Notes: generated by a model not told the origin, from the letters alone. Counted from the stretch's first letter, positions 12,165 through 27,147 are shown. The stretch is DNA of 64,000 nucleotides from Anaspis maculata (GCA_949128115.1 OX421962.1:55221787-55285786), one strand, 5' to 3'. Translations and numbers: made by a program.

Positions 12165-15100
12165 AAATGAGCCACTTTACGCCTGAAAATGAGGGTAAAA
12201 AGGCTAACTTTACACCCGGTCGTGTAAAAAAGTAATTGTGCCACTCACTGTATGAGTTCTTAACTTGTACATGCGCACTTATGCTCAGAGATCACACTAT
12301 GCCAGTAATTATAACTGAGGGCTGAATTTTAACTCAGCGACGCAACTTGCGCCACTCATTCACGGCATCGACAAGCCAATCATCGCGTCGGATTGTGTTA
12401 TGTTGCCATAGTGACCGGATTTACGCTACACTTGCGCGGGCGTATCTTCCACATGAAATCGAGCGTTATAAGTACCTACATCCATAGAGTCACTGCCTTC
12501 TGAACGTAGGTCTATCTACTTTCTATTTTTGGGAAAAGTGTACAGCCAAAAAGTTGAGTAAAAAGTACTTACTTTACTAGAACAACAATTTTTTTTTTCT
12601 TCTGAAAAACGAAGCGTAGGAAAATGCAGGCGAATTTTCATACCAAATAAATGAGTACAAAAGCCAAACTTATGAATGACTTGAGGGAGGAGTTTCTTGT
12701 TTCTTATAAGGTACATTATACTTTTGCATATCAGTCTTTTCTTATTTTGCAATCCACTGTTCTGTAATATTTCGTAAGACTGGAAATTCCATCCCCCTAT
12801 GAAGCCTCATATAGCTAGACTTATAATGGTTATTGGTTATCTCGATTCCCGTTGGCTGCCGAGTGCCGGTACCAATCGTATATAAATATACAGCGTTAAA
12901 AACATTGAAGTAAGTAGTTTTCGTGACGCGTGAGAGATGATAGAGAGATTTAGATTTTTCAAAGAGATATTGGGGCTCAGCCAATGTCATGCAGCATGCC
13001 TATACTATTATAAATAGTATAGAATTCTGATAACTGATAAGTATAATATGGAGCAAGAACATATAGAACTATGGCTCCGAATAAATTCTACAAGCTCTTT
13101 TGATTGACTGGTACATGAACCTAGCATGCCGCATAAGAAGTAAAATTTGCATACATATAACTCTACTAATATGTATATTAGCTATTAATTTCAACACGGC
13201 ATGTATACTAAGTCGAATAAAATTACTAAACATTCGTATCATGGTGATGGCGCGATCGCTATAAAAGCACGTCTAATTAATTCATACAACAATATAAAAT
13301 AATTAAGTGGCACACCATACAGACACACTCTGCCAATTATTGTGGAATAAAACAACATGGTGCCGCATATACAACACACCCACTCGCAAAGTACGTTGTT
13401 TGTTGTAGCTATTGGTGATAAAATCTAAACAATAGATTATTGCATGCAATATGCATGAAACAAATAAATTACAAATTCTAATATATTTTCACTAATCGAC
13501 TGTCACGCTCATGATAAATGACTTGATGGTACCTAGGTATATTTTCTTTGGTTGTATATATACGCAATTGTAATGTAATGTCTAGTAAAGAAACGTTTTA
13601 TTCCCTATCTTCCAGGGTAATCATTACCAATGACCACAATTTGACCACAAATGTCCTACAATTCTCTTTTATTTGGCTCCTACCGACGTATACTAAAATT
13701 CCCAATTACTTCAGCTAACAGCTAACATTAGGGGCGGAACGAAACAATCATAGCAATTAAAAATAATACAGCGCCCGTAGCAAAAAACTAAATTTAGACC
13801 TCCCAGTAAACCACAATATGCGCTAATTAAGCCGTAATTTCAGTTTTTACCAAAAGCAATAAAAAGGAAGCTTTGTCTCAGTTTTGTAAGTGATCAAACA
13901 CAAAAACGGCAGCTATACTCAGCAAGTTTTCTTGACGGTCCAATGACATCGTGAAGGTGTATTATACTATACTATAGTAAAATAAACATACACGATGTAG
14001 GTATTATTACGTGATAACCATCTGACTTTCTAATGAGCAAACACCTTAGCATTTCCTGAGCTAAAGTTATTCTATTAACGTCATAAATATAAAATAAGCC
14101 TAAGCTCTCCCGCGGATAATTCAATTAATGTCCTTGCACTAAGATGTAACGTTTCAATTTACTAATATAGAGGCGTTTGCTTGAGGAGAGGGTCGCCCCG
14201 AGAGAGTGTTGTGTTGTGCTTTCTAAAACAATGTGTTTTGTTTCACCAACAGTTACATGTGTTTAAACACTGTGTCATAGCGCCGAGGGACGTCATGACC
14301 ACTCAATTTAGAGCGTTTTATCCGTCGCTGACTATATGGGGGTGCCTCTTAATACACATAAAACGGCGCTACTCTCTTGAGTGTTTGCTTTTTGAGTTTA
14401 TTTTCGTGCATGTTATGTCATCTCGTTCATGTTTTCATGAAGGAAACCTATCTAATCAAAAATCAAAATGTCCAAGATCAAATTTGGCCGATGGCTTTTT
14501 ACTTGGCTTTTTATTTTGAAACCTAACGGTGAAATCGCACAAGAGAAGTTTTTTTTCCTTCCCAAATTCGATTTTAGTTAGATTTGATCAAAATTTGACG
14601 TATCGGCGGGCATTAAATTAAATTGTGTCTCTGCCAAATTGAAAACAAATATGTAATATAATACGTCTATTCCCCTTCAAAAGTTATTTCGAAAAACACA
14701 GACAAAAACTAAACTTTGGAGCCTGATGTATCTTCAAAAGAAATGCAGTTTTCCAAAAACGTGAATGTAAATGTGAACGTGAATGACAGATGGCTTGAGC
14801 TTAGACGACACCTAGTAAACAAAGGTGTGATTTATCAGACAATGTCAACCGTTTTGAAATCGACCGTTCCGTGATAGGGAAACTCTATTCGAATTTAGAG
14901 AGAATATTAGAATGTCCCTATTTTTCGTTAATCAGCTTTATTTTATACCACAAAATTCTGGCTACCTGAGTTGCAGTATTTAGCTTTCATCCGAAATGCG
15001 ATATTTGCATAAACTGCTGGACTGCCGCAAACGTTCAGTTTTTGACGTCACGTTCAATTAGCGCAAAAAGTGCACAAGAGGTACACCAAGCCACAGATTT

Positions 15101-18100
15101 ATGGCGACCCACCTGGAGGATTCGGCTGAAATCAATCTTTGGGATCGCAGCAGGAATTTGCCTTAAATTTGTGTAAGGAGGCGTATGATGAAGGCAACAA
15201 GCCGGTGGTAACCTGAGTGGCCGAGTTTCTTGTTTCACCCAGACACGGTCGTTAACATCCTTCCGCATCATTTACTCATTTATGTAAGACATATTATACC
15301 TATAGAGTGGAATTATTCTGGTCCTTTTATTAGAAGACCAACGTTCATGCATCGTGACTACCGCACTAATATAATAAGTATATGGATAATCCGTCACAGC
15401 ACAAAATTCCAAATCTCTAAATAAATAAGTTGAAACTCTAGATGTCGAGCTTATTGATTTCTCAGTTAAAGTTAAGTTAACCCTTACAAGGGCCACTAGG
15501 CAAATTCTTCATAAACATATACATAAAAACTCGCTACCAATGTTCAAACCACCGATCATCAAGTTTGGAATTTCCATCTATAATATTCAATTTTTGACAT
15601 TCAAAAAACGACACCATTCCACTTTCGACCAGTTCTTTTCTGAGTCTTGACTTGTTGTGGATTTTCAGTTACTGAACTCTAATTTCAAGTCCGACTTGTG
15701 AACCGCGGCAGGCTCCAATGTGTCAACATTTAAATTATACATATGAGCTGATGAGGATTCGACATGAAATGGACTAAGCACGGCACAAAACACAGCTCAA
15801 GAATATATTGCACATCACTTTCCATATGACTCCTACACTGCCATCAGACACTTTTGACTTATTTTTGGAGCCTGTCAGCTCTGAAGTGGACATGCTCCTC
15901 CGAGTCCTCCGCCATTGTCGAACCCTGAAAGGTACAGTCTATGTTTATTTTGAAGTTCACGAGCCAACGTTGCACTTTCTGTTCAGACCGTGATCCCTGG
16001 TTCAGACCAAGACGTCGCAACATGGCCCTGGGGGTTTTTAAAATGACTTTTCTAGTTTCTGGTAACGTTAGATGGCGTTAGATGCTTAAATTGAGATTGT
16101 CACGCCAATGTAGCATATTGCCTGTTTGTGGTTCCTGCATGCATTTTTATGGTTGATAAATGAGTAGGGTGTCTTCATTTGTGCTTCAACCATCACCAAG
16201 CGGCGTCTAGTGATCAGTAGATCAGTGTATATGATCAGTGCGATAGTCGGCCATTTTGTTTGTTCCCAGAAGTGCTCAATCTCAGATCTTATCTTCCTTC
16301 CATTTTTTAGCGAGCGGTCAGTGGAGGTGGCAAGTTCTTTAATCCCACATAAACAATAATTAAAACTTTCTTTCGATGCATTTTTGCGTCAAATTCAAAT
16401 TTTGACACACAACACACAACACACATTGGACTTTTTTAGAATTTATAGATGATTGGTAGTTGCCATACTTCTTAGTCTAGGGAAACTTGTACCAATCTTA
16501 ACCAAAAAGTAAAATAGTGGAGTGTACTTTCAAATAAAAATATACTGTAGTTTACACTATTCATAATTATTAGTGTTGCTGCAGCGGTGTTTCAGGACTA
16601 TATCGCTTGGTTCAGCTGACGAGTTGAAAATCATCTCGGCGGTAAATTTGAAAATATTTTGAAACTGTGCCTTGTCTACCCTTGAACTCTTGTCAACAGA
16701 TTTATTTGATATTATTACTGTTGATGATAGATCTTTTAAGAAATGCGGAGTAAGTTTCAAATATACTTTACTGTTTCGTAGCATTTGTCTACATAATAAT
16801 TATGCACATGAACTTGCAACAGTTCTCTCAAGAGATGGCGACTATTATTAAATCACCGTTAGATTTCCAAAAGTAAGATTGATACTATTCTATGTATACA
16901 GTGCTGGATTAAGACATCAGCTAACTTGGAACGTGCATCAAGACAACAGACAACAGGAAGCTCCAGCAGTCTGTCGTCTGTCGTTTTGTGAAAAAAAATT
17001 GACAAAAAAGCTCAACTTTTTGGTGCTCTTGAATATGAATTTTTTTGGTGCCCGCATGAACTGATTTCTGGGGTAACAGAAAATAACATTTGGAGTATTA
17101 AGTCTTATTATTACAGTAGGTAGAGCTACATACTGCGACGAAACTCACTGGAGACTCAACGCGCGAACAAGACACATGCCTGCACAATTGGCGGAGGAGC
17201 CGTGCAATAAGAGCTTTCCAGAATATTCGCGATGTGTGCTTCCTAGACATATTTTCTAGTCTCGCGAGTGCAAGTAGAATTTACCGGAATAATGAATGGA
17301 AAAGTTCGAAGTCCAGTTTGACGCACTACAAAAATTTTTTGCTTCTTGTTATTTTCTCGATTCACTTTTTAATTTTTACCCCACAGTTCTCCAGTATTTT
17401 GCGTCAAATATACTCTTTTCACTTCTTCAGAGTGTGATTTGAGCTTCAGCCCCCAATTTTTTTTGCTGATAGAGCACTTTTAGAGCCCTTACTCTCTCAT
17501 ATTCTCCCAGCAAACCATCAGTCACTATCCTGCACTTCATTGCTTTAAAGGCACACACCATCAACCTTCGCTTGTTATGCTTGCTGGAAAGCTGCAAGCA
17601 AGTACTCGAGAACGGCTTACTCAAATTGTGAGTTTTCAGTCCAGCTAGGCACTCAACACACAGCACATAAATGATGTATAGGTAGGAACTAATAATGCAT
17701 AGCAAAAAAAAAGCTCAAGGTCTTTTCTGAAGAGCTGAAACCAGTTTCGCTGTGGAAACCCAGCTTAACGATAATTCACTTTTCGACAAAAATTTGTAAT
17801 TAGTACAGCGCTTCCGGAAAGCTTCCTGCCCTGTGCCGCACTTTAATAATCTTGAGGAATTAAAGGGAATGTGCTGAAAATTGATTCGAGTGCTCGGTGA
17901 CCGGATGTATAGAGATAAAATCTGGTGGTTACTCTCGACATCATATCCGGCAACTAAACTGCTATTAGGGACTGCTGTAAATTAGTGCTTAAGTATAACA
18001 TTTGCTTATCTATGCCGACTTCTTGATCTATTAACGTGATGATTTTTGCGAGGCGTGTGTTTCGTAAGTTGACTGCTAATTTTTTTTTCGCACTTTCTTA

Positions 18101-21100
18101 CAACTCCTTGGATGCTTCCTTATGGTGTGCTTTAGGTACACGTAGAGGTATATTCTCGGGTATGCTACACCGGACCGGATCACGGCTCGGCTTACGAGGA
18201 TCTCGGGATGTTCACCACGAATCCGACTCCTTGTTAGTGGTCCTCGACTTGGCATGGAACACGATGCGAAAATTTCACCATCAAAGTTCTGCGTTTCTCG
18301 TGTGCCGAACCGGCATCGGTTCTAAGCCAGAGGATAGCGTTTCTAATCCGATTTTAGACGGATTTTGTACGTCAGTCTGGATCTTGGGCCGCACGTAATC
18401 CAAGAGGCAAAAATAACGATGTATGGGATTGGATGCGGTGTCTAAAAGCCGATCAAAGGAGTTATGATTCTTTCGATTAATTTGAATGGCATTGTAATGG
18501 AAGGCAGTAAGTGCACATCGATGAAAATAAAAGGGACCTCTGAATGCGGCAATGGCGTTTTGTTTGCATAGGACACCCTCGTTTGTTTAGGGAATCGCCA
18601 AGTCTGTTGTTCATAAACATTTATTGTTGAAGGAACTGTCAAATAACACTGTGTGTACGATTCCTCAGCTAATTCTCGATGTATTGAATGGCATAAGACA
18701 ACAATGCAAAGTGATTCATTTTCACCGGCCGCGGCTACTAAAACTGGACGTTTCATTAGCATAAACTGTCCATCAAAACGTTAAGTTATTGGTGAACTGA
18801 TAGCTAGCTACATTGGCCGGTACACTGTTACTGAGACTGGCAAATTTATGCGTGAACGATAGTTTGGAATACTATCTGAAACATGAAAATGCTTTGAAGA
18901 AAGCGTATATTCGGGATTCGGGGCGCTGTTGGGTATAATTGTGAGAAAAGCGCCGAGACACTAGAGTGTTGCAAACACATCCTGATGGTGTGTGACGGAA
19001 AACAATCAACAATTGACTTGACCACTAAACGAGAAGTGCTAACCAAACAAACCGCGGAACAAATAAACGTCGTGATGATGGACAAAGCCGGTGATGTGTA
19101 GTATAGGTGTAGTAGACACGGATAGAAACAAAAGCCGTTGAATAGAGGTGACAGAAACAAAAGCTCTGGACACGGTAGTTATGTCACACCATCACACATC
19201 TAGCAGGCCTCGACTCCCTGTTATACCTACACACACACATGCAACACAGGAAGAAGCACACACATACTTTTATTTGTCACGGCTCGTTACCACCCGAATG
19301 TCAGTTGGACCTGTCACATTAACGCTGTAGTATTGTTGATGATGTTTTTGTATAATTACCTATGTCTAAATTGTATGATCATCACTGATCTATGAAGAGA
19401 AAAAATGATCAATGTAATAACCCGCATTTTGGCTAATAATGGGATTTGATCCGTGATCGACGTGTGGTCATGCCTAAAGCCTACTGTAGACCCTTTCTTA
19501 TATCGAAATATCTGGTCTAAATATTTTCTTGAATTTCATTCGTTTCAAACGAGCTCTTTTCATTTCACAATAAACATTTTAGAATTTTACAGCAGGATTG
19601 ATCCGAACGAGAATTAGGGTGATGACCACATGTAGGACGCAGGTGGCGCTTACGTTGAAGTTATGTTCAACTATTAATAGTGCCAATGTCAAATCAATCT
19701 GAAAGAACCGTCATCTTGAACTTTTTTTTCAAATAATGAATGCATACTTTCGGGAATCACATAACCTTTTGTAAAACATGCCAATCATAATTTATGATAC
19801 TGTTACGAATTTGCGTTTGGTCCTTCAATAACTTACAGCTCAACAAATCAGGTGGTGCAAAGTTGCAGTAATGCAAATTGCCAAATACAGCGGTCTGATT
19901 GGCTAAAATAAGTTGTTTTGCGCCGTTATCATGCGGTAGCACGACGCAAACCCGAATGCAAGTCGGGTTTGATATTCAGCCCTCTGACGTCAAATATATG
20001 TACAATCACATCGATACTATGCCACTCTCTTTACTCTGTTGCTTTTGACCTCGCGTTTTGATCTCTTCTCTCATTTGCAGTGTACACGCTTTATTTGTCA
20101 CTGAGTTCCCCGATGCTTAGTCTGGGGAGAGCTCTATAGAAGAAACAAGCTGATACGCGCTCACGGGCGTGAGGCTCAGTAGCGCACTCCCTCTTTGGAG
20201 GATTAGATAGATGATAGATAGATAGATGAACATAAGATGCTGAGTAATTGGGGTCCTACAGTTATTTATTTATAACCGATTTTGCCTAGTCGGGGCCCAC
20301 GACTATAAGCCACCCACGACAGTATTCTGAAAGACTGAACGAAATACATACTTGCAATTGTTGCAAGTTGCAACTTGCAAAGTTCGTAGCTTGTCTATAG
20401 TTATTATGACATGACCTAGTTTAAAATAAGGAAGTAATTTTAATTACTATATTAGGAAAGAATTGTAACTATATTAGAGAATAATTGTATTTGACATAAA
20501 CATGTCGATTCACGGTTGGATAGGGTGGTATATTCCTACGTCCACAATTGGGATTTGGATGCGATCGCGGATGCAAGTTGTTGGTTTCAAAATTCTTGCG
20601 AGTTTTAGTATATTATACCTACTATTACTATTATTGTTTATTGCTATTGTATATAGTGTTTTCGTTAGAAGAAAGTTCGAACTCTTCCCTAGAAAATACT
20701 TTTATATCTGTTCATGCATTTTATGAGAACGGGTACTTGTACGTTGTACGTAAGCATGTCATGACTTTTCAAGTCCAGCTGACTTGTGAAATGCAGCGCT
20801 TCATCGGCGACGTCGCGGTTTACTAAATTGTTATTCTTGTAATTGTTTATCGGTATTTCAGCAAGAGTTTTTTTGGGTCGGCTCCCAAGACCATGCGCGA
20901 TTGGAGTCAAAAATTTCCACCGAAATCCTTTCGCCTAGGATTAGATGCTGTCGGATACCCACAGACACACAGACTGACAAAGCGAGGACATATAAGCGCC
21001 TTCTTGTTTGGAGAAGTGCGCTAAGAATATATCGAAAAATCACGGAAATAAAAGCGGTTACAAATACTCTCCGCTGCTTCACATGGTGAGACTCAAAAAC

Positions 21101-23798
21101 GTTCACAAATAAGCCGAAAAACACGATATAGGTATAGGTACTTAGTCCAAAAATTAACTGAAATTCAGTAATTTAAATTATTTGACAAACGAATTTTTTG
21201 TGCGGTTATGTATCTATAAATGCAATCGCGGGTTTTGGATAATTTATTGTTAGGTACTTACGAATTCTTTCAACTATTTATTTTAATTACATTATAGGTA
21301 TCATAGTCATATCATAGTCATAGTTTCACCCTACGATGCGACCATTCAATTTTGGCTGTCATCTGTTGAACAGTTCACTGCCAAAAAGTGATATAAGTTA
21401 TATCCCATCAACAAACTCGACTTGTGATATGTCATTTGAAAGCCCTAAATATGTTTTTGTTCAAGAGTCTAAAGAAGAGAACAAACAATGAAAAAGTTTG
21501 AAATTTTGACATTCATTAACTCGGAAACCACTCGATGGATTCAAACAAAATTTGGCAGGAAGCAACAAAAAGAAATAATAAAATTCACTCTGCAGTTAGA
21601 GATTTCCACCCTTTACCGGTCGAGCGCTATGAATTTTCAAATTATTTCTTGGCCGATAGGTACCACCTGCGGGACAACTTTTGGCTGGAGCAATGCGCTT
21701 TTATGTTTGACTCATCGACATCGGTCAGGGGATCGACAAGGCGTCTAATAGCGTTTCTGAGTCACTAGAACCGAACCAGTTCAGCTCTAAAATCTGGGGA
21801 TTCGATTGGCTCCCAAAAATCCCTGGTCAATGAGTGATAGCGATTTTGGAGCTGAACAGGCTCGGTTCGAGTGACTCGAAAACGCTGTAAAAAATTGCTG
21901 TGCAAATTTCGACCTGTGATAAGCCCCACGAAATAATAATTTCAGGTGAAATCGGACCAATGGTTTTTGAGTTTCCCGTCCTGGAAAAATTGCAAATTTC
22001 TAACGTTTTATCAAGTGAACTGGCTGTCGCCATTTTTTTTAAATAACTTGGTTCGTCAAAATTTTACAACTTTTTCCAATTTTATTCCGAGAGTTTTCCA
22101 GTTTGAAATGCTAAATCATCCTGGGGCATATCGAGGTCTGACTCAAATGATGAAGCTCAAAATATAAAGTTTTATAGTCGGCAGTCGCAATTTTATAACC
22201 ATTTCTCGTTCGGCTGCTACTTTTTTACCCAAGTAAGTATAAGAATTGCAAATTTTCTTCAATTTCGGAATCAAGTTCCAACTCCTATCCCAAAGGACCT
22301 CTCGAACAAAAATTTTCATGGATTGTTGAATACTACTCGGGAAAGGATTGTGGTGTCACAAAAGATTTTTTAAAAAGAGTCGTAAAAGCGCTGGGCTCTC
22401 TGATTATACGTAAAAGAAAAAATGACTATAACAACGAGAGAAGACTGGAAAAGTTTCAATAAAGCTGCTAGACAAGTTTTAGTTCACCCACTGGAGCTTG
22501 AACTTGAACGATGGAGAAGGTGTCCCAAATTTGTCTATAATGCACTTCAAAATGTTTGCACGTCCGTTTTCAGTTCATTTGTAGTAGAATTGGGGTGATT
22601 GATGGCCCAAGCACCGTTAGATTCCACATATATACTGGTTTCTCGAGAGGGCACGCATTTGAGGGGCTATTACGCGCTCAGCAAATCAATAAACTTAATC
22701 TGGCATGAGGGTGAGAATGAGAATGCAGTATATGATGTGATTCTGTATATACGTATATTCCATACCGCGTCCTTCTCGCTCTCACACCTCCTTCCATATT
22801 CGTGTACCTACACTTCCACCTTGATCAAACCTGGCTGGCAGTTTGATAAAATGTTTAAAACACCGTTTCATCTACAACTATATAACATCAACGGGAAGAT
22901 GTTGTCAAAGCGCCAGGGAGAAAATCCATCCGAGGCATTAACACTAGTTATTTAAATTCTCGGCGTATTTTCCTTTGACATCAAGTCCAGATGTTGCTTT
23001 CTTAGAAAGCGAGGAGTGTTATTGGAGTGTGATACTGGAGTAGGTCGATTGGAGCGGATCAAAGAAGGCGAGAATTGAAATCTGCAGGGGATACAGTTCC
23101 ACTCTCGCAGGATCCGCTGGCTGGAGGAGGCGGCAGAAGTCGGGGGGGGGGATTCTCTCGCCTCATGCTTTCTCGCCGCTTGATACTGTTCGCTCTCCGC
23201 CACCGACTTGTTTCCACTGAGCTCTGCGATCGAGATCTGCATTTACCCTGTCTGCTTACCTACCAGCGATCCCAAAAAGTTCCAATCTGGTTCTCCGAGG
23301 CGAGAAACTGTTGGCCTGTGTGCCGATCTTCGCTTTTGAATCTTACATACCGCATACATCATATAATAGTAATCATCGTATACCCACACAACCCTGGTCC
23401 TGTCAATGGAAGAATGCTGTAAACCACTGGAAAAACAGTTCGAACATGTTTTAGGAGCCATAATCGCCAGTTAGTCCTGAATGACATAATTATTAAGTGT
23501 CAGAAATACGAACATAATTATTAGTATAGTAAAGTTGAGGTGAGGTTCAATCAGGTTCTTTGAAAAAAAAAGATAGAGATAGAGACGCAGTGCCAATAAC
23601 AAGCACGTCATGCACAAGAATAGAAACAAGAGACGCTCAAATTATGAAAATGGATTTCAGATTTGCTGAAACGGAAAGAAAGATAGAGAACCGGCGCAAC
23701 AGTTATCTGCGCTGGTGATATGTGCCGAAATACGTCACGCAAACTAGAAAAATACGTTCAGTTTGAGAAGTCTGACTCACGCTCGAGAAACTCTGATG
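12165..23798. other. intronic, no gene and no large repeat recognised
   Basis: An 11.6-kb stretch of AT-rich intron. Frames up to 120 codons occur (for example near 14.2, 18.0 and 18.9 kb) but none encodes a recognisable domain. The GC-richer patch at 18150-18400 was inspected and gave nothing. Minor items: a GATA-type tetranucleotide run at 20199-20226; the word ACAATTGGCGGAGGAGC near 17184, shared with 41331; one TGACGTCA each at 15043 and 19986. This is the quietest part of the intron for foldback elements, so it is the best place to look for unique regulatory sequence. Confidence 0.5.
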
Positions 23799-24218
23799 CC
23801 CGATTGCACAAACGTAGTATCAAATATTAGTTCGGTACCAAACAGCGGATCAAATATTTAAAAGTGAAACAAAATGCAAATCCGATTACTTCAAGGAAAG
23901 AACATGATGGGAATACAAAATATGGCCCCTCACGATTATTTGTATACAGAAAGAAAGTTGGGGTAGCATACACTTGTCGCTAATTTTTTATTACAAAGAA
24001 AAGATCCGACAGTTCCGGCAAGATTTGTTCTACAAGTCAAAATAGAGGCTGGTCTCACCTGTGTTTTGGTATCCTAATAATCACTTGAAGCCATATTTTG
24101 TATTCCCATCATAATCTCCCCTTGAAGTAACTGGGTTTGCATTTTGTTCCACTTCAAAAATTTGATCCCGTGTTTAGTACCGAACTAAAATTTTATACCA
24201 CCTTTGTGCAATCGGGTA
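23799..24218. mobile_element. foldback MITE, about 420 bp
   Basis: CCCGATTGCACAAA at the left is matched by TTTGTGCAATCGGG at the right. The arms stay paired inward: TTAGTTCGGTACCAAAC / GTTTAGTACCGAACTAA, and GATGGGAATACAAAATATGG / CCATATTTTGTATTCCCATC. Arms are about 150 bp each with a spacer of about 110 bp. No coding capacity. Confidence 0.88.
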
Positions 24219-24404
24219 TAAGAATTGGAAATTGGATAGAATTAATAAAATTTGATCTTCTGCAGAAAGTAAGGCTTTGGATAATTAAAAAGGCTCTGGT
24301 ATAAGCAAAACGTTGATTTTGACCAGCACTGGTAGCCCATGAGGAACTTCTCATTTCTAGTTTAGCAAAACTTAAATTAGCCAGAATCAAATCAATGAAG
24401 ACAC

Positions 24405-24600
24405 CTCGTGTCTCACCAAAGCCGTGTTTATTTTTTCTATACGTTTATCCAAACTCGGCCTATTTTCGCAACGAGGCCTGCGCTGGTGAATGCTTTTCTC
24501 CACTATACCAGGAATTTTGCCGAGCTCCTTTGTGTTCCACTTCCAACACAGGGTAGGGATTTTCAACGACCACCAACTAGCAACATCGCATTGTGGAGTT
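24405..24600 (-). mobile_element. SINE-like element, copy 1 (5'-truncated)
   Basis: The reverse complement contains CCCTACCCTGTGTTGGAA, CTCGGCAAAATTCCTGGTAT, AGCATTCACC and GAGGCC, and ends in an A-rich tail with AATAAACAC. All these words occur in the same order in the element at 58680-59035, which has a tRNA-like head. Here the head is missing. Confidence 0.75.
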
Positions 24601-25735
24601 AGTATAAGACACTGGTTAGTGAAATTTTGTTCCAGGTCAATTCCAGTTAGTTGCCGACAGACACAGAACTTTCACTTTCACAGAACAGAACGAAGAAATT
24701 TTTTATTTTCTTATGATAGTCTATGCATTTTTATTGGTCACACCACACAACTATAGCATTGGTCAGAACAAAAATTCATTTAACAGCGTGTTAGGGTTAA
24801 TACTATGTTAGTGGACCCGCGGAGGTTGAAAATGTTTCTTGAAAACTGCAACTGTTGAGAAATGGACGAACGAGTAAAAATCATTATTGCAGTTTAAAAA
24901 GATTCGAAACCAGAAGATACGAAATCACTTCTTGTTGTAGGTAACGTTCTTCAAATGAGTCTCTCCTGATTCATCGATCGCGTGCCGCCATGCAAAGTTT
25001 GAGGGTCGCTGTCCGAGGCGTAAGCTCCGGCACGGTGTGCTTTTAGCAAAACACTCCGCCAGGGTTTGACGCTAAGCCCCCACCTTTACACCAGCTTTAT
25101 AAAGTCGTTATTCGCGTAATAATATTGTGTTTGTAAATGCAGGAAGCTAACAACTCGACTGTTAGTTGTACGGTTCATTATCGGCTTCGGAATCCATCGT
25201 GGAATAGATGATGAGAGGCTAAATTGGGCTCTTTGAATTCAAAGATACACCTTCTGGAATTCCAGAAGACCCATTATGAACTAGCGTCATGTTCACTGAT
25301 CGATGTTGACGTGATTAATTAATCTCTTGATACTGAACCTTGAACCAGGCACCAAGACAGGCCCGGTAAACGGCGCTAAAGATTTTCTTTTGTGTGCACG
25401 CGACACTATCGCGCTGTTTGTTTTGCTGAGAGAGGATTGCGTCTTGCCTGAACAATCGATTCTTCGAGTTTTCGTCGAGTGAAAAAGTAAATTAATTTGG
25501 CTTTGTGAGGAGATTCTTTTGCTCTGTTTGTAATTATCTTTTTCGCGCAGTTTGCTGAAGAACGAACAATTGTAGGTACACAATATCTTGTGCGTAGTAT
25601 GATCGGTGCCTCATCTATTTGAGCACGTTATTTTTCTCACTTGGCTCTATTCTGTCAAGTGAATAAGTTTTTTATAGTTCACTTAGATCAAAAGTAGCTT
25701 TTTTTCTGTGTTCTTGGCGTCAAAAGTAGATACAA

Positions 25736-26703
25736 TCATAACAAATGTCGTATATAATCAATTTCACAGCTCTCTGCATTAGAGCAAGTTATGGAAAAAT
25801 TGTGTTGTGTTGGTACGAATTATACGATGACAAGGGGTTGCCAGACAGTTGTCTACACGTGCAATTTTTAATGTGACACCTTGTCACCGTCACCGTGTCG
25901 AGGTATCATATACGCGAAGTGAAAATTTTTGAGCATACGCCAGGAATCGTGAGTTTCTTTGCAGTGCTTTGCAGTGTGGAGGATGAGGGGCATTGTCCTT
26001 ACTGGTTGGTGGGTCTCCGCCAAAGTTGTCACGTTTTTGGCGGCTACAAATGAATGATGTCGAAGATCGGCAGGATACTTCTCGGATGAAAAGGCCCACC
26101 GAGCACTGCAGTAGTGAGAACTAGGTACCTACTCTAGCTCTAGCTCTAGCTCTACCTATCACACCTAACTGCAACAGCAAGCAAGGTATGGTATGAAGAC
26201 ATATGCTGGCGAACAACACAGTGTACCTACCTACTCACGCTCAAATTGTCTCCTCTCCGTACAGTCCAACTCCATAAATTATTGGTCTACTATCCACATT
26301 GTCCATCTAAAGCATAAGTTCCCTCTTGGGTAGTGGTTTTTTCCTTTTTACATTCCATTTCTTCACGTCATCACGGACTTTCGGCATAACTTTCTCAGTG
26401 GTCGGCAAAAAAAAACCTAATAGCCTTGGTGAAGACCCACCAACCAGTGAAGAAAATGTCCCTTTTATCGTCCACACTGCAAATCACTCGAAGGAAACTA
26501 AAAATTCCTCGCATATTCTCGAGAATTTCCACTTTCGCGTACATGACTCCCCGAGACGGTGGCAATGTCACATTGAAAATTCCACATGAAGACAGCTAGC
26601 TGCCAAGAAGTCGTCAACGTGTCATTCGTACCAACGCAACTAATTTTTTCCATTGCTTGCTCTAATGCAGAAAGCCGTGAAATTGATTATAGTTACCATA
26701 CCA
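25736..26703. mobile_element. large foldback element, about 970 bp, arms about 330-360 bp
   Basis: The left arm (ATAATCAATTTCACAGCTCT, TGCATTAGAGCAAG, TTGGTACGAAT, CAGTGTGGA, ACTGGTTGGTGGGTCT) recurs in reverse complement in the right arm (26380-26703: AGACCCACCAACCAGT, TCCACACTG, ATTCGTACCAA, CTTGCTCTAATGCA, GTGAAATTGATTATA). Divergence is moderate. The unpaired centre (about 26100-26325) has a short CTAGCT/AGCTCT repeat. No open frame runs through either arm. Confidence 0.85.
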
Positions 26704-26914
26704 TCATGACAGGTAGGTACACAAAATATTGTGATTTTTTGACAGTTTCAAAGTTTTTAGAACTGAGCTTTACTTGTGAGCTTCGAGCATCAAAAGATCA
26801 CTAGGTGTCTACTTAGTTTTGCTGTCCAAATCGATTATGAACAATGATTATTAATCGTAAATATACTCTAACACACAAGACCCGAAATAACGCATTTCTT
26901 TAGTCTATCGTATA

Positions 26915-27147
26915 ATGAGCTTCAGGACCTGTATCTGCGGGGCTTTCACTGCATTCCGGTAATTGCCTTCTCCTATCAACAGGACAAAACCCAAGCGAGC
27001 ACGGGCGAGATGTAACAATTGTGAAAACAAAAAGTTCCAGCTGGGCCACGGAGATGTGGTCATGACAAATGAGTGAGTGACCTCCTCAGCGGGGACCCGA
27101 ACCCGGCTAATGAAGCGGGCTCGTCTCACTGATTGCCGCCATAACAC
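26915..27147 (-). mobile_element. tRNA-derived SINE-like element
   Basis: On the minus strand the element starts with a tRNA-like head: GTTATGGCGGCAATCAGTGA (box A-like), then GCCGGGTTCGGGTCCCCGC (close to the box B consensus GGTTCGANTCC). An unrelated body follows and ends near CCGCAGATACAGGTCC. The head does not fold as an intact tRNA, so I call it a SINE and not a tRNA gene. Only one copy was seen in this window, so the body cannot be confirmed as repetitive. Confidence 0.5.

Noticed and set aside
18036..18398. 120-codon frame in a GC-richer patch
   Set aside because: No domain recognised, no matching splice context, low-complexity-free but unlike any family I know. Length is compatible with chance.
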